From: Hymenobacter sp. BT559
GTDB taxonomy: Bacteria; Bacteroidota; Bacteroidia; Cytophagales; Hymenobacteraceae
Reading direction: 5' to 3'
DNA length: 64,000 bases
NCBI RefSeq assembly: GCF_016427535.1
Contig: NZ_JAELXV010000006.1
Location: forward strand, 124,001-188,000
Shown here: piece after piece, positions 32,435 through 40,150 of the stretch
How the letters are laid out: every line of letters starts with the position of its first letter
How positions within the stretch are numbered: position 1 is the first letter of the stretch
Notes under the pieces: generated by a model
What the model was told of the DNA's origin: nothing
What the model saw: only the letters and a program-made list of their open reading frames with translations
The model's database searches: none
Made by a program: the position numbers and the translations under genes

Positions 32435-32923
32435 ATGAAAACCTTGGCCGACCTAGTGCTCCTCGGCGACCCGCGCCTCTACGAAGTCTGCGAGCCCGTG
32501 CTTGAGGCCGACCTGCCGCTGGTGGCCGGCTGGGTGGCCGACCTGCACCAGGTAATGCAGGAAGTGCGCGCCCGCTACGGCTTCGGGCGCGGCATTGCGG
32601 CCCCGCAGCTCGGCATCATGAAGCGCCTGGTGTACCTGCACCTCGACGGCCAGCCCCACGTGCTGCTTAACCCTGAGCTGAGCGAACTAAGCCCGACCCT
32701 ATTTGAGCTGTGGGATGACTGCATGTGCTTTCCTAACCTGCTGGTGCGCGTGCAGCGCCATGAAGCCATGACCGTGACCTACCGCGACGCGCAGTGGCAG
32801 CCGCAGCGCTGGCCGGTGCAAGGGGCCGTAGCCGAGCTTTTGCAGCACGAGTGCGACCACCTAGATGGCATTTTGTGCACCACGCGGGCCCTGGATGCCC
32901 AGTCGTTTCGGTGGCGCCCCTAG
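32435..32923 (+). CDS. def: Peptide deformylase-like protein
   Basis: 162 residues. Motif I is present as GRGIAAPQ (residues 51-58) and motif III as QHECDHLDG, giving His138 and His142 as metal ligands and Glu139 as catalytic base. Motif II, usually EGCLS, is changed to DDCMCFPN, though the ligand Cys96 remains. The fold should thus bind metal and remove formyl groups, but the altered motif II places it among divergent paralogues whose substrate may not be nascent protein. The standard deformylase of the cell is probably elsewhere. It follows the M20 gene by 15 bases. Confidence 0.85.
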   Translation: MKTLADLVLLGDPRLYEVCEPVLEADLPLVAGWVADLHQVMQEVRARYGFGRGIAAPQLGIMKRLVYLHLDGQPHVLLNPELSELSPTLFELWDDCMCFPNLLVRVQRHEAMTVTYRDAQWQPQRWPVQGAVAELLQHECDHLDGILCTTRALDAQSFRWRP

Positions 32924-32977
32924 GGTATCTTTTCGAGCGGGGTTCGCCCCTTGTGTCACTCCCCCTTGTCCTTCACC

Positions 32978-33423
32978 ATGAAGCTGTTGCCTACTTTACT
33001 CAGCGGTGCGGGGCTAGCAGCGCTCGCTGGCTGCGCCAAGCCCGAGCTGGAGCCGGGGCCCCGCCACGATGTAAGAGTGCGCGTCGAAATAAAGGTGCCT
33101 TTTTCGACCGACTACTACTGGAATTTTCAGGCGATGGATGAGTACAAGGGCAACCGGAAGCAGCTGGCCGCCAGCAGCGGCCAGGACGGCTACCACTACG
33201 AAAGCTTCGAGCACAACGAAACCAATATGGGGCCGGGCACGTGCTTACCACCACCGGGTCGTTTTCGCCCACCGGCCCCCGCTCGAGGTCGCTCTCGTCG
33301 GCCGCCTACCTCACTATGAAGATTTTGGTGGATGGGACTGTGAAGGCCGACACCACCCTTAACTCCCTTATGGCCCCCACCAGCAGCGGCAACCACGAGG
33401 TACAGCTGCGCGTGGTGCTGTAG
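32978..33423 (+). pseudogene. Small lipoprotein gene with a probable frameshift
   Basis: The ATG at 32978 opens a lipoprotein signal (MKLLPTLLSGAGLAALAGC) and a mature part with DVRVRVEIKVPFSTDYYWNF and DGYHYESFEHNE. In this frame the protein then turns into a Pro/Arg-rich tail and stops at 33319. From about 33220 a different frame carries a protein-like sequence, QYGAGHVLTTTGSFSP, then YLTMKILVDGTVKADTTLNS, and NHEVQLRVVL up to the stop at 33423. Joining the two by a one-base shift near 33217-33226 gives a coherent 148-residue lipoprotein of unknown function. It may be a true mutation or a sequencing error. A terminator follows. Confidence 0.65.
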
Positions 33424-33444
33424 GGGGCACCGGTCGCTAGCTCT

Positions 33445-33466
33445 GCCCGCAGAGCCGGGCTTTTTT
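33445..33466 (+). terminator. Rho-independent terminator
   Basis: GCCCG at 33445 pairs with CGGGC at 33456-33460 around a six-base loop, followed by six T. It ends the M20-deformylase-lipoprotein stretch. Confidence 0.75.
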
Positions 33467-33566
33467 CGGGGCCTAAAATTTTATTTTCTCAGGCAACCCT
33501 CGACCCTGGCCCTGCATCTAACGCCCCAAACTCCGCTTCGCCTCTGCCCCACTCTTACTTGAAAAC

Positions 33567-34133
33567 GTGACTGAGCCTGACCTCATTGCCGCCTGCCTGC
33601 AGGGCGACCCGCGCGCCCAGCGCCAGCTCTACAACCAGTTTGCGGGGCTGATGCTGACGGTGTGCCGCCGCTACCTCAAGCGCCAGGAAGACGCCGAGGA
33701 GGCCCTGCTGCTAGGCTTCGCCAAAGTGTTTCGGGCGCTGCCCACGTTTCGGCAGGAGGGCTCGTTTGAGGGCTGGGTGCGGCGTATTATGGTAAATGAG
33801 GCGCTGATGGAGCTGCGCCGCCGCGAGCCCATGCACTTGTCGTTTGAGGACTTTGCGCAGCCCGAAAACCTGGCTGCCACCCCCGCCACCGCCGACACCC
33901 AACTGCAAGCCGAGGAACTGCTGGCCTTGCTGCAAGAACTACCCACCGGTTACCGCACCGTATTTAACCTCTACGCGCTAGAGGGCTACTCGCACCCCGA
34001 AATCGCGGAAGCCCTAGGTATCTCGGAGGGCACCAGCAAGTCGCAGCTCAGCAAGGCGCGGGCGCTGCTGCAGCGCCGCCTCAGCGGCGGCCGCGCGTCG
34101 GCGCAAGCCAATCAGCCCGTTTATAGTTTATAA
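33567..34133 (+). CDS. ECF-type RNA polymerase sigma factor
   Basis: 188 residues from a GTG. Region 2 is seen in DPRAQRQLYNQFAGLMLTVC and RRYLKRQEDAEEALLLGFAK, then FEGWVRRIMVNEALMELRRR; region 4 in LLQELPTGYRTVFNLYALEG and HPEIAEALGISEGTSKSQLS. The two are joined by a short acidic linker, as in extracytoplasmic-function sigma factors. The next gene, 21 bases on, codes for a membrane protein with a cytosolic N-terminus that may be its anti-sigma factor, and an outer-membrane protein follows. Together they look like a cell-envelope signalling unit. The conserved DAEE replaces the more usual DAED motif. Confidence 0.95.
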   Translation: MTEPDLIAACLQGDPRAQRQLYNQFAGLMLTVCRRYLKRQEDAEEALLLGFAKVFRALPTFRQEGSFEGWVRRIMVNEALMELRRREPMHLSFEDFAQPENLAATPATADTQLQAEELLALLQELPTGYRTVFNLYALEGYSHPEIAEALGISEGTSKSQLSKARALLQRRLSGGRASAQANQPVYSL

Positions 34134-34154
34134 CTTATTAGCCGCTCTATCCTT

Positions 34155-35204
34155 ATGAATCCCGAAGATATTGACGACCTATTTCGACAGAAACTCGACG
34201 GCCACGCCTCGCCGCCTGGCGACGACCTGTGGGCGCGCCTGCAGCTGCCCGACCCCGCCGCCCCTACCGAGCCGGCAGAAGCTGAGCCGCTAGACACGCT
34301 GTTTCGGGCGGGCCTGCACGGCCACGCCACGCCGCCCCGGCGCGAACTGTGGGAGCGCCTCGCAGACGAGCACCTGCGCCCGCAGCCCCGCCGGCGGCGG
34401 GTGGCGGCCTGGTGGCAGTACTCGGCCGCGGCCGTGCTCTTACTACTATTGCTGGTGGGTGGCGCAGGCCTGTGGCGCGGCTCTTTTGACTCTAAAGACA
34501 ACGGGCTGGCTACAGCCCCTTCGCCACAGAGGCCGATCCTAGCGCAGCGCACGGCACCCGCCACGCCGGGCCATTCAACGCTTGCCGACCAAGGGCCGGC
34601 TGCTACTACCCTAGGCGGCGCAGCAGCCGGCCAGGCAGTGGCACAGGCTGCTGCTACGGCTCCAGAAAAAAACAAACATTTTTTGGCCGACCGGGCAACC
34701 GCACCCCGCGCTTCTACATCTAGCACCCCGATGGCCACCACTACCCGGCCGCGCCGCGCCGCTGCGGCCGACCGGGCAGCCGGCAGCCATCGCCCGCAGC
34801 CGGACGCGGCGGCGAGCCAGTTGGCTACCACCGGGCAGCGGCGCCCGGCCAGCCAGCCCCTGCCTACCCAACCAGTACCAGTACCTCATAGCCAAGCTCC
34901 AGCGCCCGCTACCCTCGCGATGGCCTCCGCAATCACCGCTGAGCCCGAAATCATCGATGTAGAAGTGCGGCGCGGCCCGGTCCCGGCTACCCTGGCGCCA
35001 CCCGTAGTGGTAGCAGTAGCCGTGACGGAAACCGCCCCGACGCCCGCTCGCCGGCGCCTGCGGCTCGGGGGCCTGCTGCGCCAGGCCGACCGCTTGGTGC
35101 ACGGCGAATCGGTAAACCTAGCCGAGGTTACCAATCCCGCCGAAACCGTGACCCTGCGTGCCCGCCTAGGTGGCCGGGTGCTTTCGAAAACCATTCAGCT
35201 CTAG
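34155..35204 (+). CDS. Probable membrane anti-sigma factor with duplicated N-terminal motif
   Basis: 349 residues, unknown family. One membrane helix at about residues 85-107 (WWQYSAAAVLLLLLLVGGAG) splits a cytosolic N-terminus from a long Ala/Pro/Thr-rich outer part of low complexity. The N-terminus holds the same motif twice, at residues 9-29 and 49-69: LFR, then GHA-PP, then LW-RL, with near-identical spacing. This is also how many Bacteroidota proteins behind ECF sigma genes begin, so sigma binding is likely. The C-terminus ends with a structured stretch (LRLGGLLRQADRLVHGESVN). The stretch LARPG-like linkers make a folded outer sensor unlikely between residues 110 and 290. Confidence 0.75.
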   Translation: MNPEDIDDLFRQKLDGHASPPGDDLWARLQLPDPAAPTEPAEAEPLDTLFRAGLHGHATPPRRELWERLADEHLRPQPRRRRVAAWWQYSAAAVLLLLLLVGGAGLWRGSFDSKDNGLATAPSPQRPILAQRTAPATPGHSTLADQGPAATTLGGAAAGQAVAQAAATAPEKNKHFLADRATAPRASTSSTPMATTTRPRRAAAADRAAGSHRPQPDAAASQLATTGQRRPASQPLPTQPVPVPHSQAPAPATLAMASAITAEPEIIDVEVRRGPVPATLAPPVVVAVAVTETAPTPARRRLRLGGLLRQADRLVHGESVNLAEVTNPAETVTLRARLGGRVLSKTIQL

Positions 35205-35305
35205 GCCTGCGCCCGCCGGCTTTTCCTCTTCCCAAACCTGCATTTTCTACCTAGGCCCGGCTTTGCCCGCCGCGCTGTTCCTCACCCTCTTGCCTTTTTT
35301 TCACC

Positions 35306-36439
35306 ATGAAACCTGCTATTTTTTCTGCCGCTCTCTTAGCCCTGTTTGCCGCCGCTGCCACTGGTGCCCAGGCCCGTATGCTGGCCGCCCCGCCCACCGA
35401 TACCATCGTGGTGCGCCTACCCAACAAGGCGGTTATGACGCTGGTGGTGCGCGATGCCCAGCAGCTACGCCAGCTACCCCAGTACCACCTCGACTCGCTG
35501 GTGGCGCGGCTAGGCACCTACATCAAGCGGGCCGATGAGGCGGCCAAAGGTGCCAAAACCGACCGCGTCACGATGGAATTTTTCCCCAACCAAGACGCCC
35601 CCGGTCAAAACCTGCCCGAGCAAATTCGCATCACCACCCACAAGTCTACTAACCGCGCCTACGGCCCCAGCAACAAGGTAGAGGTGCTGCTAGAAAAGAA
35701 GTTTGGCATGGTGGTGAACATTGACCGCAAAAACAACGACCAGCCCCGCGCCGCCGCTACCAAGGCCGAGCGCCAGGCCCACCGCGACTCGCTGTACGAA
35801 GCCAACCAGGCGCGCAACCGGGTCAAAACCTTTGTAGTAGTAGACCTAGGGCTGAATGCGCTGACGAACAAAGGCAGCGGCGCGCCCGAGCTGCGCACAA
35901 TGGGCTCGCGCTACGTCAGCCTCAACCTTGATGCGCACGTGCGCCTGGGCGGCACGCACAGCCCGGCTTATATCGTCTTCGGGCCCGAGTTTGCCTTCAA
36001 TAACTACATGCTGGAGGGCAACAACAAGTGGATAAACCAGAACGGCGTGACCAGCGCAGTGCTCGAAACCAACGGCCGCCAATATCAGAAAACCAAGCTG
36101 GCGACATCGACCTTCACCGTGCCGCTGATGTTCCAGCTCAACCTGCGCGAAAAAAATGAAAGAGGCCATTCGCGCAGCGGCTTCACCATCGGGGCGGGGG
36201 GCTTTGTGGGCTACCGCCTAGGTAGCTGGACCAAGCTCAAGTACTTCGAAGAAGGCAACACCTACAAGGACAAAAACCACGGCTCCTACAACCTCACCGA
36301 CTGGCAGTATGGCCTGCAGGGTGTAATTGGCTACCACGGGCTCACGTTCTTCGCCAAGTACAACCTCAACGAGTTGTTCCGCGAGGGCCAGGGTCCCCAG
36401 GCCCAAACGCTGAGCTTCGGGGTGCGCCTGGGTGGCTAA
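35306..36439 (+). CDS. Outer-membrane beta-barrel protein
   Basis: 377 residues with a signal peptide (MKPAIFSAALLALFAAAATGAQA). Residues 30-160 form a soluble N-terminal part (TDTIVVRLPNKAVMTLVVRD, LDSLVARLGTYIKRADEAAK). From about 165 the sequence is a PorT-like barrel with alternating strands (FVVVDLGLNALTNKG, STFTVPLMFQLNLREKN, FTIGAGGFVGYRLGSW, LTFFAKYNLNELF) and ends in SFGVRLGG. It is the third gene of the sigma-factor unit and may be its sensor or its target. The family is common in Bacteroidota, but I cannot name a function. Confidence 0.82.
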   Translation: MKPAIFSAALLALFAAAATGAQARMLAAPPTDTIVVRLPNKAVMTLVVRDAQQLRQLPQYHLDSLVARLGTYIKRADEAAKGAKTDRVTMEFFPNQDAPGQNLPEQIRITTHKSTNRAYGPSNKVEVLLEKKFGMVVNIDRKNNDQPRAAATKAERQAHRDSLYEANQARNRVKTFVVVDLGLNALTNKGSGAPELRTMGSRYVSLNLDAHVRLGGTHSPAYIVFGPEFAFNNYMLEGNNKWINQNGVTSAVLETNGRQYQKTKLATSTFTVPLMFQLNLREKNERGHSRSGFTIGAGGFVGYRLGSWTKLKYFEEGNTYKDKNHGSYNLTDWQYGLQGVIGYHGLTFFAKYNLNELFREGQGPQAQTLSFGVRLGG

Positions 36440-36455
36440 CGCGCAGTGCTCCTTG

Positions 36456-36523
36456 CCACACGCCACGGGGCCCTAGGTGGCTGTAGAGGTTACTACAGCC
36501 ACCTAGGGCCCCGTGGCGTGTGG
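36456..36523. terminator. Perfect 31-bp hairpin between convergent genes
   Basis: Bases 36456-36486 pair perfectly with 36493-36523 around a six-base loop (AGGTTA). Each arm contains CCTAGG. It lies between the outer-membrane protein gene and the methyltransferase gene, which point at each other, and can act on both strands; no T run is present. Confidence 0.7.
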
Positions 36524-36527
36524 TGGT

Positions 36528-37295
36528 TTATAGATTTCGAAAAAAGTTATCGAGCAAAATGGCGGCCGACACGGCCACATTGAGACTTTCGGCCCGGCCG
36601 CCGGGACCGTGCGGAATGTGCAACCGCCGCGTGAGCTGCGCCGCCACCTCGGGGCTGAGGCCGTGGCTTTCGCTGCCCATCACAAGCACGCCGGCCGGCT
36701 GCAAGGTGAGGTGATGCACGTTGTCGCCCTCTAGGTCGGCGCCGTAGATACCGACTTCTGGGGGCAGCGTGCCTAGCCAAGCCCCTAGGTCGCGGTCGGC
36801 CCACACGGGCACCCGGCCAAAGGCGCCCATGCTGGCGGCCACGGCTTTGGGGTTGTAGGGGTCGGCGCAGTTTTCGCTCAGCACCAAGCCGGGCAGGCCG
36901 TACCAGTCGGCCAGACGCCACAGGGTACCTAGGTTGCCGGGGTCGGCCACGTTGTCGAGGGCCAGCACGAGGCGGCTGGCGGGCAGGGCGGCGGGCAGCG
37001 GCGGCTGGGACGGCTGCGATACTACGGCCAGCGCGGCAGCGTTGGTTTGCAGGGTGCCGAGCTGGGTTAGCTCGTCTTCGGAGGCCAGGTGCAGGGGCAC
37101 GCCGGGCGGCAGCGAGCGGCTGGCGGCCAGCTGCTCGGCAAAGGCGGTGGTAGCCACTACATGCTCGATGCCAAGCCCGGAGCTTAGCAGTTCTAGCACG
37201 CTTTTGGCACCTTCGACCAGGAAGGCGGCGTGGCGTTGCCGATATTTGCGCTGATGCAGCGCCCGGATGTATTTGGCGAGGGCTTTAGATACCAT
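36528..37295 (-). CDS. TrmH/SpoU-family RNA 2'-O-methyltransferase
   Basis: 255 residues. The N-terminal part (LAKYIRALHQRKYRQRHAAF, VEGAKSVLELL) is the substrate-binding domain of SpoU-type enzymes. The C-terminal SPOUT knot shows its three motifs: LDNVADPGNLGTLWRLADWYG, GVLVMGSESHGLSPEV and IPHGPGGRAESLNVAVSAAI, with the Asn and Ser used to bind S-adenosylmethionine. Similar proteins modify 23S rRNA (RlmB-like) or tRNA; which one cannot be told. Its ATG at 37295 shares that base with the start codon of the divergent TamA/BamA-like gene. Confidence 0.95.
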   Translation of the reverse strand: MVSKALAKYIRALHQRKYRQRHAAFLVEGAKSVLELLSSGLGIEHVVATTAFAEQLAASRSLPPGVPLHLASEDELTQLGTLQTNAAALAVVSQPSQPPLPAALPASRLVLALDNVADPGNLGTLWRLADWYGLPGLVLSENCADPYNPKAVAASMGAFGRVPVWADRDLGAWLGTLPPEVGIYGADLEGDNVHHLTLQPAGVLVMGSESHGLSPEVAAQLTRRLHIPHGPGGRAESLNVAVSAAILLDNFFRNL

Positions 37296-40078
37296 TGGAG
37301 AAAGTACGCAAACTTACGCTTGCCCCCGGCCTTGGGCTGCTAACCGCGCTGCTGTGGCTGGCGGCGGGCTGCTCGCCGCTGCGCCTGCTACAGCCTAATC
37401 AGCGCCTGCTCACGCAGGTAGAGGTGGAAAGCCACGACCTGAGTGCGGCCCAGCAAGAGCGCCTGCTGACGCTGGTGCAGCAAAAACCCAACCGCAACCT
37501 GCCCATTCCTAGGCTGGCTGTATACCAGTTTGGGCACTCGTTTTACGACTCGGCCAAGATTCGCGAAAAAATTGACCGCATCCAGGCTAAGTATACCAAA
37601 AAGCTAACGGCGGCCGGCACCGACACGGCCAAGATAGGCAAGCTGACGGCCCGGCGCGACCGCCTGCTGCAGCGCAAAGAGCAGGCCCTGGCCAAGGGCA
37701 ACGCCATTATGCGCCTCGGCGAGCCGCCTGTTATCTACGACCCTGACCTGAGCCGGCGCACCGTCGACCAGCTCACGACTTACCTGCGCTCGCAGGGCTT
37801 TTTTCGGGCGCAGGTTACTTACACCGATTCGGCCCGCTCGAAGCGCAGCCTAGTCGATGGCATCTTGCGGGTGTTGCAGCTGCGCAACAAGCCGGTGCAC
37901 GCCGTGCCTCTGCGCGACTCAGCGGGCCAGCGCCTGCACCGGCGCGTCACGGTTACGTACCAGGTCGAGGAAGGGCCGGGCTTTACCCTGAGCCAGTACA
38001 CCCGCAGCATCCCCGACTCGGGGGTGGCGCGGGTGGTGGCGCAGGGCCAGGGCGCGGCGCTGCTGCACGTGGGCGATGCCTACAACGAAGACCTGATTGG
38101 CCAGGAGCGGCAGCGGCTCGAAACCCTGCTCAAGAATGCTGGCTACTACGATTTCCGGGCCCAATACATTACCCTAGAGGCTGATACCAGCTTCGAGAAA
38201 ACGCGGGTGCGGCTGCGGCTGCTGGTGGCCAGCCCCGCTGGCGGGCACCGCCGCTACCGCCTGCGCGAGGTTACGATGCTAGCTGATGCCGGCCAGGGCC
38301 AGGTGCTACGCAGCCTGGCCGGCGACACGGCCCGCCTGGGCCGTCGGCGCCTAGCTCGCCGAAACGCCACCGCACCCGAAGCCGAAGGCTCTATAGGCAG
38401 TATCTCCACGGCCAACATGCCGGCCGGCGTGACGCCCGCCGCCGTGGCCGACTCGCTGGCCGCCCGGCGCCGGGGCCGCCCGCGCTTGGCGCCGCGCGAC
38501 ACGGTGCGCTTCGACTCGGTGGCGTTTGCCAGCCGCGGGCCGCTGCCCATTAAGCCCAGCATCCTTACCCGCCAGATAACGCTGCGCCCCGGCCAGCTCT
38601 ATAACCTAACCCGCACCCAGCGCACCAGTCGCCAGCTGTCGGCACTGGACATGTACCGGTTTAATAACGTGTCGTTTAGCAAGGTACCGGACGCCAAAGG
38701 CTCGGCCTCCGATACTCTGGCGGCGCCTGCTACCGACCACTACCTCGATGCGCTGGTAACGGCCTCTCCTAGCCCTCGCTTTGCTGAGACTACCGAATTT
38801 GGGGGCACTTACGTGGCCGAAAAGGCCGGGCCCTTTGCCAACCTGCGCTTGAAATGGCGCAACCCATTTCACGGGGCCGAAGTGCTGGAGCTAAGTGGCC
38901 GCGTGGGCTTTGAAGGCCAATACAGCCGCCTAGGTACCACCGACGGCACCAACGTGCAGCAAAACAGCGTGTATACGGTGCAGTACGGGGCAACGGCGGC
39001 GCTGTTGATACCTAAGTTTTTGCTACCGTTTGGCCTAGGGCGCTCGTTGCGCGACTACCAGCCCCGCACTCGCTTTTCGGTGTCGCAGACCTACACCCGC
39101 ACCCCTTTCTACACGCGCACCAACGCCGAATTTACCCTCGACTACCTCTGGCAAACGTCACCCTTTCACCAATATGTTTTTACGCCCGTTGATGCGGCGC
39201 TCGTCAAAACCCCCTTTATCCGGGATGACTACCGCGCCCTTCTAGAGCGTTATCGCCTAGAGGGCAGCCCGCTTTACCAGTCGTTTCGGTCTATCTACGA
39301 ACCGAGTTTCAGCTTCACCTCCATCTATAACTCCAACGACATCACCCAAACGCGCAACGCCCGCTACCTGCGCATGTTTGTGGAGGTGGGGGGCCTGACG
39401 CGCAATCTCTACCGCACTAAAACGTGGTTTAGAGGTGACCGCGAGCCCGAAAACCAAACCGAGGTCTACAACTTCGCCAAAATTGCGGTCGACTACCGCC
39501 GCTATTATAAGCTATCGCCTCTTACCTACTTTGCCTGGCGCCTCAATGGGGGCGTGGCCCACGCCTTAACCCCAACCCCGACTGCCACCAACCCCGCAGT
39601 CAGTACCTACACCATCCCCTACGATAAATATTTCTTCGTGGGGGGCTCCAACAGTGTGCGGGCCTGGCAGCCGCGGCGCCTCGGTACCGGCTCCTACGCC
39701 ACCAAATTTGCTACCGGCGAGCGCGATTATATCACGGAGCAGCCCGGCGAGCTACTGCTGGAAGGCTCAGTAGAGTATCGCTTTCCGGTGTACTCTTTTA
39801 TCAAAGGCGCGCTATTCACGGACTTCGGCAACGTGTGGACACTGCAACCCGATGCCAACCGGCCGGGCGCCGAGTTCCGGTTCAACTCCTTTGCCCAGCA
39901 GTTTGCTGTTGGCTCGGGCCTTGGTGTCCGCTTCGACTTTACGTTCCTGATTCTGCGCTTCGACATTGCCACTAAGGTCTACGACCCCACCGCCGCCCAG
40001 CGCTGGGCTATTCGCAACGTGTTGAGTCAGACCCGTTACCAGACCGCGCTTAATATCGGTATCGGCTATCCGTTCTAA
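37295..40078 (+). CDS. TamA/BamA-family outer-membrane protein, lipoprotein form
   Basis: 927 residues from a TTG, the only plausible start before the signal peptide (LGLLTALLWLAAGCSPLRLL, lipobox LAAGC). POTRA-type repeats follow: VEVESHDLSAAQQERL, VDQLTTYLRSQGFFRAQVTY, LETLLKNAGYYDFRAQYITL, and a long stretch to about residue 460. The 16-strand barrel begins near SPRFAETTEFGGTYVAEKAG and ends with the Omp85 signature FVGGSNSVRAWQPRRLGTGS and a terminal Phe (IGIGYPF). A lipid-anchored TamA homologue of this type has been called TamL in Bacteroidota. No tamB is seen next to it. The start codon overlaps the methyltransferase start on the other strand. Confidence 0.92.
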   Translation: MEKVRKLTLAPGLGLLTALLWLAAGCSPLRLLQPNQRLLTQVEVESHDLSAAQQERLLTLVQQKPNRNLPIPRLAVYQFGHSFYDSAKIREKIDRIQAKYTKKLTAAGTDTAKIGKLTARRDRLLQRKEQALAKGNAIMRLGEPPVIYDPDLSRRTVDQLTTYLRSQGFFRAQVTYTDSARSKRSLVDGILRVLQLRNKPVHAVPLRDSAGQRLHRRVTVTYQVEEGPGFTLSQYTRSIPDSGVARVVAQGQGAALLHVGDAYNEDLIGQERQRLETLLKNAGYYDFRAQYITLEADTSFEKTRVRLRLLVASPAGGHRRYRLREVTMLADAGQGQVLRSLAGDTARLGRRRLARRNATAPEAEGSIGSISTANMPAGVTPAAVADSLAARRRGRPRLAPRDTVRFDSVAFASRGPLPIKPSILTRQITLRPGQLYNLTRTQRTSRQLSALDMYRFNNVSFSKVPDAKGSASDTLAAPATDHYLDALVTASPSPRFAETTEFGGTYVAEKAGPFANLRLKWRNPFHGAEVLELSGRVGFEGQYSRLGTTDGTNVQQNSVYTVQYGATAALLIPKFLLPFGLGRSLRDYQPRTRFSVSQTYTRTPFYTRTNAEFTLDYLWQTSPFHQYVFTPVDAALVKTPFIRDDYRALLERYRLEGSPLYQSFRSIYEPSFSFTSIYNSNDITQTRNARYLRMFVEVGGLTRNLYRTKTWFRGDREPENQTEVYNFAKIAVDYRRYYKLSPLTYFAWRLNGGVAHALTPTPTATNPAVSTYTIPYDKYFFVGGSNSVRAWQPRRLGTGSYATKFATGERDYITEQPGELLLEGSVEYRFPVYSFIKGALFTDFGNVWTLQPDANRPGAEFRFNSFAQQFAVGSGLGVRFDFTFLILRFDIATKVYDPTAAQRWAIRNVLSQTRYQTALNIGIGYPF

Positions 40079-40091
40079 TGGGAATTAAGTC

Positions 40092-40143
40092 ACAATTGTC
40101 CTTGCTTTATCGTGCCTCTACACAATGAAGCAAGGACAATTGT
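40092..40143. terminator. Hairpin between convergent genes
   Basis: ACAATTGTCCTTGCTT (40092-40107) pairs perfectly with AAGCAAGGACAATTGT (40128-40143). It lies between the ends of the TamA/BamA-like gene and the amidohydrolase gene. Confidence 0.7.
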
Positions 40144-40150
40144 TAAGGCG

